A stretch of 14,436 bases of DNA from SLSG01 sp964477035 (lineage in GTDB: Bacteria > Bacteroidota > Bacteroidia > Bacteroidales > UBA7960). The stretch is taken from contig CAYZCW010000023.1 of assembly GCA_964477035.1 (NCBI GenBank), forward strand, positions 1 to 14,436, read 5' to 3'. Both the position numbers and the translations under genes were made by a program. The notes under the pieces were generated by a model. The model was not told the DNA's origin. It ran no database searches and saw only the letters and a list, made by a program, of their open reading frames with translations. Position 1 is the first letter of the stretch; each line of letters begins with the position of its first letter. Of this stretch, positions 6,901-13,691 are shown piece by piece.

Positions 6901-6945
6901 TTTTTTGCAGCGATTCATCACGGATTCCCGTATGGGGAATTGTAA
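6901..6945 (+). repeat. 45-base duplicated element, copy 2
   Basis: It begins TTTTTTGCAGC, contains GATTCCCGTAT and ends TTGTAA, matching copy 1 at 33 of 45 positions without gaps, 185 bases downstream. Its last base overlaps AGCCTTTG (6945-6952), a weak -7-like box whose G lies 29 bases from the serpin ATG. The element is therefore placed where a promoter or activator site for the serpin would sit. Confidence 0.6.
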
Positions 6946-6980
6946 GCCTTTGTGATTAAACAAGCCCGACACGCCAACCC

Positions 6981-8228
6981 ATGAAAACAAAAACCATCCC
7001 CCTCGCCTTCGCCCTGCTGCTGCCCCTGCTGGTGGCCGGCTTTTCTTCCTGTAACAAGGAGGACGGTGAACCAGGCCCCAAACAAATCCAGCTGACCCCG
7101 GAGCAGAAGGAGCTGATCCGGGACAACGGCCACTTCGCGTTCGAGCTGCTGAAGGAGGTCGTGGAGGATGCCGGTGAAGAAGGGAACGTGTTTATTTCGC
7201 CCCTGAGCGTGTCCCTGGCGCTGGGCATGACCCTGAACGGGGCCGGGGGGGAGACCCTGGAGGCCATGCGCCGGACCCTCCATCACCAGAACCTCAGCCA
7301 GGACCAGATCAATGCGTCGTACAAGCAACTGATGAGGGACCTGTTGTCGGTCGATCCCAAGGTGGCCCTGCAGATCGCCAATTCCATCTGGTACCGTGCG
7401 GGCTATCCCGTGCTGCCCTCCTTCATCGAGGCCAACCGCAGCTTTTTCGATGCGGAGGTACGGGAGCTGGACTTTGGCGCGCCCGGGGCCGTGGATGAGA
7501 TCAACGCCTGGGTGTATGAAAAGACCAACCAGCTGATCGACAAAATCCTTGAGGCCATTCCACGGGATGCGGTCATGTACCTGATCAACGCCATTTATTT
7601 TCACGGGCAGTGGAAGTATTCCTTCGATCCCGCGGAAACGAAGCCGGCTGATTTCTTCCTGCCCGGAGAAACCATCCAGGTGCCCACCATGGCCCAGGGG
7701 GCCCAATTAAGGTATTGCCAGTCGGATCATTTCGCAGCCGCGGAGCTTCCCTACGGACAAGGCAACTACAGCATGGTCGTGCTGCTGCCCAATCCCGGTG
7801 TCACGCCCGGAGAGGTGGTCGGCGGACTGGATGCGGATGCCTGGGAGGACCTGGTGTCAGGCCTCGTGGAAGTGAAACTGGAAGTGCGGCTGCCGAAGTT
7901 CTCCTTTGCCTTCGAACAGGAGCTCAGGGACGTGCTGTCGCGCATGGGCATGGAGGTGGCCTTCGATCCTGCGCAGGCAGATTTCAGCCGGATCAACCCG
8001 GAGCGCGACCTGTTCATCAGCAGGGTGATCCACAAGGCCTTTGTGGATGTGGACGAGAAAGGCACCGAGGCCGCCGCGGTCACGGCCGTGGAGATGAGCC
8101 GCACCAGCTTCGACCCCAATGCCCCGGTCTTCTTTGCGGTGAACCGCCCCTTCCTGTTCTTCATCCGGGAGCAAACCACCGGAGCGGTGCTCTTCGCCGG
8201 GCGGGTGAACGACCCCCGGGCGGAGTAA
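6981..8228 (+). CDS. Lipoprotein serpin (serine or cysteine protease inhibitor)
   Basis: The product has 415 residues. Residues 1-24 are a lipoprotein signal ending FSSC, so Cys24 would be lipidated and the inhibitor anchored at the cell envelope. The rest is a full-length serpin: NVFISPLSVSLALGMTLNGA near the start, AIYFHGQWKYSF in the middle, FVDVDEKGTEAAAVTAVEM as the hinge, and NRPFLFFIRE and GAVLFAGRVNDP at the C-terminus. The hinge GTEAAAVTA keeps small residues and Thr368, as inhibitory serpins need for loop insertion. With Gly361 as P15, P1 falls at Thr375, with Arg374 at P2 and Met372 at P4; but the stretch from hinge to NRPF is about four residues longer than in antitrypsin, so the true P1 may differ. 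Serpins trap proteases by covalent suicide inhibition. Envelope-bound bacterial serpins such as Tannerella miropin are thought to shield cells from host or self proteases. Two secreted peptidase genes flank it. Confidence 0.95.
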   Translation: MKTKTIPLAFALLLPLLVAGFSSCNKEDGEPGPKQIQLTPEQKELIRDNGHFAFELLKEVVEDAGEEGNVFISPLSVSLALGMTLNGAGGETLEAMRRTLHHQNLSQDQINASYKQLMRDLLSVDPKVALQIANSIWYRAGYPVLPSFIEANRSFFDAEVRELDFGAPGAVDEINAWVYEKTNQLIDKILEAIPRDAVMYLINAIYFHGQWKYSFDPAETKPADFFLPGETIQVPTMAQGAQLRYCQSDHFAAAELPYGQGNYSMVVLLPNPGVTPGEVVGGLDADAWEDLVSGLVEVKLEVRLPKFSFAFEQELRDVLSRMGMEVAFDPAQADFSRINPERDLFISRVIHKAFVDVDEKGTEAAAVTAVEMSRTSFDPNAPVFFAVNRPFLFFIREQTTGAVLFAGRVNDPRAE

Positions 8229-8246
8229 GCCGGCCATAACAGTCGG

Positions 8247-8287
8247 TCCCGGCCTGCCACATTCGCTGCGGGTTGCTGCGGCCGGGA
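8247..8287. terminator. Possible bidirectional hairpin in the serpin/S9 convergent gap
   Basis: TCCCGGCC (8247-8254) pairs with GGCCGGGA (8280-8287) across a 25-base loop in the 68-base gap between the two convergent stops. The position suits a shared terminator, but there is no T-tract on either strand and the loop is large. Confidence 0.3.
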
Positions 8288-8296
8288 AACCTGTGA

Positions 8297-10744
8297 TTAG
8301 TTACCGATGTTCTCTTCGAACAGTTTCAGGATCCTCCTGTACTCGTCGATCCAGCTGTCGGGCCGGGTGAAGGCGTGCCGCTCCACCGGATAGACCGCCA
8401 GCTCCCAGTTGTCCTTGCCCAGCTCGATGAGGCGCTGGGTCAGCCGCACGATGTCCTGGAAGTGCACATTGTCGTCGACCATGCCGTGGCACATGAGCAG
8501 TGCCCCCTGCAGCCCTTCTGCAAAATAGATGGGCGAGCTGCGCACGTAAGCCAGGCTGTCGTCCACCGGGGTGTTCAGGATATTGGCCGTGTAGCCGTGG
8601 TGGTAGTGGGCCCAGTCGGTGACCGAGCGCAGGGCCGCCCCGGCGGCGAACACCTCCGGGTGGTTGAACAGGGCCATCAGGGTGATGAAGCCCCCGTAGG
8701 AACCCCCGTAGATGCCGATGCGGTCGGGGTCCACCCCGTGCTCGCGGACCAGGAAGCGGGCCCCGTCCACGTGGTCGCTCAGGTCCTTGCCCCCCATGTG
8801 GCGGTAGATGCCCGTGCGCCAGTCGCGCCCGTAGCCGGCGCTGCCGCGGTAGTCGATGTCGAGCACCATATAGCCCAGATCCACCAGCAGGTTGTGGAAC
8901 ATGTACTCCCGGAAGTAGCTGCTCCACCATTTGTGGGCGTTCTGCAGGTAGCCCGCCCCGTGCACAAAGATCACGGCCGCCCGGTTGCTCACCTCCGGGG
9001 CCGGCCGGTACAGCCTGGCCCACACTGACTCCCCGTCTCCGGCCGCAAAGGTGACCAGCTCCGGTTCCCGCCAGTCGTACGACTGAAATGCTTCCGTGAC
9101 GGAATGGGTGATGCGGCGGGCTTCGGCCCCGGCTTTGTTGTCCATTACGTACAGCTCCCAGGGCCGGGTGGGGGTGGAGAAGCGCACGGCCAGGGTCTTT
9201 TCGTCGGGCGACAGGCTCACGTCGTGCCGCCCTTCCATGGAGGTGATGCGGGTGCGCGGGCCGCCCTCCAGCGGCATGCTGTAAAAGTGGCGCTCGCCCG
9301 GGTGCACCTCATTCGAATGAAAGTACCACTTTTTGTGATCGGCTGAGATCATGGGGGAGTACACCTCGAATTCCCCGGCGGTGAGGGCCCGCTTCTCGCC
9401 GGTCAGCACATCGACCGTGTAGAGGTGGGAGTATCCCGTTTCTTCGGACTGGAACCAGAGGCGCTGCCCGTCGGGCATCCAGCCGAGGCTGCCACCCCAG
9501 CGTCCGCCGATGCCGGGACCGGCCACCCAGGCCTCGTCGCGCTGGCGGTCGAGCAGCGACAGCTCGCCCGTCTCCGGATGCAGCCGCATGATCCACCGGT
9601 CCTTGTTGTCGTGCGAGCGGACGTTCACCACCGCATAGCGGCCGTCGTCCGACCAGTAAGGGCCGGCCAGGCTCACCGGCCGGTCTTCGGGAAGCTGGCT
9701 CCCTTCGAAGCCATAGTCGTACATAAAATCCGGCACATTGCGGATGCCCGGGATGGCGGCGGTCTGCACCCGGTAGACCGTGTCCCGCTCCAGGTCGTAC
9801 ACCGAAAGGCTGGTGGCCGGCTGGGGTCCGCCCACTTTGGCATAGACGGTTTGTTCCTCCGTATGGCCAGATTCGGTCACGAAATGGGGCACCACGGTAT
9901 TTCTGGTCCCCTGGGCGGGAGCCATCAGTCCGTAGGTGATGAAGCGGGTGTTCGGACAGACCTGGACTCCGGTCAGCCTGGAGGAGCCCGTATAAATCGT
10001 TTTAGGCCGTTGAGGACGTTCGGCCTCCCGCTGCGCTGCCCGCTGCTCGCTGGCCGCCCGGGCGTCGCGGACCGCGCCGAACAGCTCCAGCTGCTGGTCG
10101 ATGAGCCACTGCTGGTGCTCCGGGACGGGCTGTTCCGGCCGGGCGGAGCCGCTCCGGAAGTCTGTCAGCTGCCTGAGCTGGCCGTTTTCGCGCTGCCACA
10201 GAAAGACATTGTCGCCGGCCACCCAGGTGATGGCCCTTTCGTTGCCGGTGAAGGCGGGCGAAGACACCGGCTGCAGGGTGTTGGTGATCCGGGTGGTGTG
10301 TCCGCTTTGCACATGCCTCAGAAACAGGTCGCCGTGCTCCGTGTAGAGCACCTGGCTGCGGTCCCTGCTGTAGGTTCCCTGCCGGGGCGGCAGGGCCTCG
10401 CGCTGCGCATCAACGGCCTTCGTCACCGAACGGCTGCGCAGGGTGTACACATAGAGGGAGTCGGACGGGCCTGCCTCCGGGTTCCACTGGAAACCGAACC
10501 AGCGGCTGTCGGGCGCCCATTGCACCTGGGAGGGCAGGTGTCCCACGAAGGCATCGCCCTGCATGATGTCTTCCAGGCGGAGGACGGGTGTCTGACCCGG
10601 AACGGACTGCGGGACGGGCGAAACGACAACATGAAATGACGGGCCGGATGAGGTGGCGGCTGTATCAGGTGTGCCGGCGCGGAGGCTGCCAAAGCATCCG
10701 ACGAGACCCAGGGAAATGAAAAGGGAAACAGTGAACCGTTGCAT
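8297..10744 (-). CDS. S9-family dipeptidyl-peptidase-like serine peptidase
   Basis: The product has 815 residues. The last 250 residues are the alpha/beta-hydrolase domain of the prolyl oligopeptidase family, with the triad Ser682 in GGSYGG, Asp757 in HGMVDDNVHF and His790 in VERHAF. HG-x-x-DDNVHF and, in the propeller, SEETGYSHLY are characteristic of the DPP-IV-like branch, which removes N-terminal dipeptides. Residues 60-560 form the beta-propeller, interrupted by a charged, probably helical insert at about 208-243 rich in Glu, Arg, Ala and Gln. The N-terminus is a signal: LVGC at 14-17 fits a lipobox (Cys17), though cleavage after LRA at residue 23 is also possible. It should act at the envelope in peptide breakdown. 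The gene lies 48 bases after the LytTR regulator gene on the same strand and has its own -7 box, so read-through from the kinase operon and independent transcription are both possible. Confidence 0.93.
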   Translation of the reverse strand: MQRFTVSLFISLGLVGCFGSLRAGTPDTAATSSGPSFHVVVSPVPQSVPGQTPVLRLEDIMQGDAFVGHLPSQVQWAPDSRWFGFQWNPEAGPSDSLYVYTLRSRSVTKAVDAQREALPPRQGTYSRDRSQVLYTEHGDLFLRHVQSGHTTRITNTLQPVSSPAFTGNERAITWVAGDNVFLWQRENGQLRQLTDFRSGSARPEQPVPEHQQWLIDQQLELFGAVRDARAASEQRAAQREAERPQRPKTIYTGSSRLTGVQVCPNTRFITYGLMAPAQGTRNTVVPHFVTESGHTEEQTVYAKVGGPQPATSLSVYDLERDTVYRVQTAAIPGIRNVPDFMYDYGFEGSQLPEDRPVSLAGPYWSDDGRYAVVNVRSHDNKDRWIMRLHPETGELSLLDRQRDEAWVAGPGIGGRWGGSLGWMPDGQRLWFQSEETGYSHLYTVDVLTGEKRALTAGEFEVYSPMISADHKKWYFHSNEVHPGERHFYSMPLEGGPRTRITSMEGRHDVSLSPDEKTLAVRFSTPTRPWELYVMDNKAGAEARRITHSVTEAFQSYDWREPELVTFAAGDGESVWARLYRPAPEVSNRAAVIFVHGAGYLQNAHKWWSSYFREYMFHNLLVDLGYMVLDIDYRGSAGYGRDWRTGIYRHMGGKDLSDHVDGARFLVREHGVDPDRIGIYGGSYGGFITLMALFNHPEVFAAGAALRSVTDWAHYHHGYTANILNTPVDDSLAYVRSSPIYFAEGLQGALLMCHGMVDDNVHFQDIVRLTQRLIELGKDNWELAVYPVERHAFTRPDSWIDEYRRILKLFEENIGN

Positions 10745-10775
10745 GGAGGGAGGGATTGGGGAATGAATGTGCCCC

Positions 10776-10783
10776 CAAAAATA
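10776..10783 (-). promoter_or_regulatory. TATTTTTG -7 promoter box of the S9 peptidase gene
   Basis: On the minus strand this is TATTTTTG, a perfect TAnnTTTG match, 31 bases before the ATG at 10744 and identical to the M28 box. It falls in the 48-base gap after the response regulator stop. No TTG is evident at the -33 position. Confidence 0.5.
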
Positions 10784-10792
10784 GGAAAAAAC

Positions 10793-11557
10793 CTACAGCA
10801 TTTTCTCCAGTTGCCTTATGCGCACGATGGGGATGGTGAAGGTGTACTCCCTGCCGTCCTTTTCGAGGATGCACTCCCGGGCCAGGCGGCGGACGCGCTT
10901 GAGGTAGTTCAGGTTGACGATCACGGAGCGGTTGATGCGCATGAAGCGCGTCATGGGCAGGCGCTTTTCCACCGCGCCCAGGTTCATGGTGATGGGCTCG
11001 ATCTGTTCGTCGGACAGGTACACCCTGGCGTAGTTCCAGTCGGCCTTGATGTACAGGATGTCGTTCATGTGGAGCACGATGAAGCCGCCCGCCGTGCTCA
11101 GGCGGACCTTCTGGTTGGGGTTTACGGCCCTGAGCAGGTCGAGGTAGCGTTCGGCAACGCTCTTTTTGTGCCGGGTCACAAAGAAGCGGTCGATGCTTTG
11201 TTTGAGCAGCTTTTTGTCGATCGGCTTGAGCAGGTAGTCGAAGGCCGCTGTCTTGATGGCCTCCACCGCAAAACGGTCGTAGGCCGTGGTAAAAATGACG
11301 GTGGGGTGCACCTGCGCCTCGCGCAGCCTTTCGAGCAGTTCGAAGCCATTCATGCCGGGCATCTGGATGTCCAGGAACAGCAATTCGGGAAAGGTTTCGC
11401 AGATCCGTTTCACCGCCTCCTCTGGCTCGGTATACCCCCCGGCGATCTCGATCCGTTTTTCATCGGCCAGCAGGGCGCGGAGCTGCTGAATGGCATGCTG
11501 CTCGTCGTCCACAATCATGGCCTTAAGCCTTCCTTGGTCGCTTTCCTGGTGGTTCAT
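10793..11557 (-). CDS. LytTR-type response regulator
   Basis: The product has 254 residues. Residues 10-130 form a receiver domain: acidic pocket Asp17-Asp18, phospho-acceptor Asp63 in LLFLDIQMPGMNG, Thr90-Thr91 and Lys111 in FDYLLKPID. Residues 149-254 form a LytTR DNA-binding domain, with ILYIKADWNYARVYL and the RINRSVIVNLNYLKRV segment typical of the family. It should be phosphorylated by the kinases encoded upstream and bind DNA. The ATG at 11557 overlaps the kinase gene by 35 bases and supplies the lysine that opens the receiver fold. An ATG at 11518 has an AAGGAAGG sequence close upstream and no overlap, but would begin at MIVDDE. The order kinase, kinase, regulator on one strand without gaps indicates one operon. 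Confidence 0.95.
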   Translation of the reverse strand: MNHQESDQGRLKAMIVDDEQHAIQQLRALLADEKRIEIAGGYTEPEEAVKRICETFPELLFLDIQMPGMNGFELLERLREAQVHPTVIFTTAYDRFAVEAIKTAAFDYLLKPIDKKLLKQSIDRFFVTRHKKSVAERYLDLLRAVNPNQKVRLSTAGGFIVLHMNDILYIKADWNYARVYLSDEQIEPITMNLGAVEKRLPMTRFMRINRSVIVNLNYLKRVRRLARECILEKDGREYTFTIPIVRIRQLEKML

Positions 11558-13691
11558 GTGGCAGTCGGATGCTGATGGTTACAGATGTGCCCGCGGACGC
11601 CCCTTGCTCGTTGGCCAGGTCCTCAGTGCGTGCAGAAATTTCGATATGATAATATTTGCGGTAAAGTTCGTAAAATTCCTCCATGATTTCCAAGCCTTTC
11701 CCGGTAGAAATCGGGTCTTCCCTAAAAATTTTATGGATTTCACCCAAATCCTTCTCCCGTTTTTGCCTGGATGCCGCCCTGCCCATCCCATTATCGGCCA
11801 CAGTCAGGATCAGGAATTCGTCGGATGCCTCCGCCCGTATCCGGAGCCGCCCTCCTTGTTTCAGGGGCGCCAGGCCGTGTTTGACGGCGTTTTCGGCATG
11901 GATCTGCAGGATCATCTTGGGCACCGGGATGGCGGTGTTTACCCCGGGACCGACAGACACTTCATAATCGAAGCGGTTGCCGAAACGGATCCTTTCCAGT
12001 TCGAGGTAGTTCTTCGTAAAGTCGATCTCTTCCCGGAGGGTGCGGCGCAGATCGCCCGAAGACAGGAGCATGTGCCGGTAGAGGCTGGCAAACTGCATCA
12101 GCGCATGCTCTGCCTGCTCTGGCTGGTTGTGGCGGACCGCGTGGGTGACGGCGTTCAGTGCATTGAGCTTGAAGTGGGGGTCCAGGCGGTTGCGGACCAT
12201 GTTCAGCTGCAGCTCGGTGATCTTTCGTTCGGTCTCCGTTTCCCGCTGGAGCTGCCGCCTCATGGAGCGCCGGATCAGCAGGGCGAAGAGGAGCACCGCC
12301 AGGTAGGTTAGCGGATAAAAGGCGAAGTTCAAATAGAAATAGGGGTTCTCCCCATAGCTGAACAAGTAATGGTTGCGGCCGAGCTGGGCGCTGATCTGGG
12401 GGCGGTGGTCGCCGTTCCATTTGATGCTGGCGACCGACCGGTTGGTCTCCCGCCAGTCGGCTTCTATGCTGGCCGGTTGGCGAAAGCCGGCCCGGAAAAC
12501 GATCAGTTTGCCGTTTCGCATCGACGGGGCGATTCGTTCCCTGCGTCCGTCTTTGTCCAGGTCGGCGTGGAGGATGGTTGACAGCCCCATTCCCGGAAGC
12601 GTTTTCATCAGGTTCATGTGCTCGTCGAACAAGGCCAGGTCATGGCTATTCAGGGTCAGTGCGATGATTTTCCGGCCCTTATGATCTCCCGAGGCAAAAG
12701 CACTGACCACGGGGGCCCGGATCGGCTTCTGGCTGAGGATATCCCCCTGAGGGGAAAATTCATAAAACATGGGCGTCTCCCCGGACGTTCCCTGCAGCTT
12801 GACACCCACCAGGCGCCTCCCCCCTTCTCCCCTTCTGATGGAGAATGGAACGAAAGTGTCATATAGACCGGGAATCCTTGACGGAGGGAACAGGAACTCC
12901 AGGTGGTGGTCGAGCACCATGAGCCAGTTGGCATGGTCGTGGTACACCGCCTCTTCGGGGGAGACATTGCCGGTGGCGCCACCGGTTATCAGGATCTCCG
13001 GCCGGCCGTTGCCGGTCAGATCGTCCATGGCCAGTCCCCGGATGCGGTAGCTGGATTCGGGGGAGACCACCAGGGAGTCCTTTCGGATGTAATAGGCGTA
13101 GACCCTGCGCGGCTCCAGGGAAAAGCCGCTGCTGACGGCAAAGACAAGCTCCTTTTCCCCGTCCCCGTCCAGGTCTGCCAGGGGTGTCAGGAACAGTGTC
13201 GGATCGGGGGCGATGCGGCCTTTACCCAGGCGGGTGATCAGGCGCTGGCTGATTCCCAGGTGGTTGTCGGACAGGTCGAAGAGGGCATTCAGCAGGAGGC
13301 TGTCGCCCGATACGGTGAAGAAAAAGAGCTCATTCGCCCCGTCCCCGTTGAAGTCGCCCGAAACATGAAAGTCCCCGTTGGGGAAGGAAGAAAAATCACC
13401 CGGGAAATTCCACTGGTTATACAAAGCCCCGCTTTCATTTTGAACGATCATAAAGGACGTCCGCGCCCTATCCGGGAACCACCTGAACCAGATTCTTTCG
13501 GAATACCCGTTTCCGGTCAGGTCTTCATAGACAAAAAATTCATTGGCATTCATGACCGTCAGGGAATGCTGTTCAAGCACATAGCGCTTGTGCTCCACGG
13601 GGATGATCAGAAACAGCAACACGGCCGGGAGCCCCGACAGCACGTAAGGATTCAGAAAAAGCGCCTGGAGGCGGTTGAGCAGTTTTTTCAT
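11523..13691 (-). CDS. YpdA/LytS-type sensor histidine kinase with FG-GAP-like propeller sensor
   Basis: The product has 722 residues. A membrane helix at about 17-31 leads into a long periplasmic part (32-452) with five calcium-site-like loops of the FG-GAP/VCBS type, at DLTGNG (57), DFNGDG (113), DLDGDG (173), DLTGNG (224) and DLDKDG (377), most followed by a hydrophobic strand; this suggests an integrin-like beta-propeller sensor. A second helix at about 453-473 is followed by a short coiled stretch, then the His_kinase domain: H-box RLDPHFKLNALNAV with His506, N-box AENAVKHG with Asn601, DNGMGR at 633-638 and STGKGLEIM near 662. The H-box differs from the usual NPHFLFNALN. The ligand is unknown; polysaccharide, peptide or protein are all possible for a propeller. 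The start overlaps the stop of the upstream kinase gene (ATGA), implying translational coupling. Confidence 0.93.
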   Translation of the reverse strand: MKKLLNRLQALFLNPYVLSGLPAVLLFLIIPVEHKRYVLEQHSLTVMNANEFFVYEDLTGNGYSERIWFRWFPDRARTSFMIVQNESGALYNQWNFPGDFSSFPNGDFHVSGDFNGDGANELFFFTVSGDSLLLNALFDLSDNHLGISQRLITRLGKGRIAPDPTLFLTPLADLDGDGEKELVFAVSSGFSLEPRRVYAYYIRKDSLVVSPESSYRIRGLAMDDLTGNGRPEILITGGATGNVSPEEAVYHDHANWLMVLDHHLEFLFPPSRIPGLYDTFVPFSIRRGEGGRRLVGVKLQGTSGETPMFYEFSPQGDILSQKPIRAPVVSAFASGDHKGRKIIALTLNSHDLALFDEHMNLMKTLPGMGLSTILHADLDKDGRRERIAPSMRNGKLIVFRAGFRQPASIEADWRETNRSVASIKWNGDHRPQISAQLGRNHYLFSYGENPYFYLNFAFYPLTYLAVLLFALLIRRSMRRQLQRETETERKITELQLNMVRNRLDPHFKLNALNAVTHAVRHNQPEQAEHALMQFASLYRHMLLSSGDLRRTLREEIDFTKNYLELERIRFGNRFDYEVSVGPGVNTAIPVPKMILQIHAENAVKHGLAPLKQGGRLRIRAEASDEFLILTVADNGMGRAASRQKREKDLGEIHKIFREDPISTGKGLEIMEEFYELYRKYYHIEISARTEDLANEQGASAGTSVTISIRLPHEPPGKRPRKA

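Larger units (their letters stand above)
6636..6980. other. 345-base gene-free region before the serpin
   Basis: No convincing coding sequence was found here. In order it holds a perfect 10-bp palindrome GACTCGAGTC (6681-6690), an AT-rich stretch, copy 1 of a 45-base duplicated element (6716-6760), a 7-base tandem repeat ACCAACA (2.7 copies, 6765-6783), a hairpin (6821-6839), a strong terminator (6847-6880), copy 2 of the element (6901-6945) and the short serpin leader. A 69-codon open frame at 6736-6945 crosses the terminator and both elements and is not believable. Confidence 0.7.

Noticed and set aside
6736..6945. 69-codon open frame in the M28/serpin gap
   Set aside because: It runs through an intrinsic terminator and both flanking repeat elements, and the sequence has no recognisable features.
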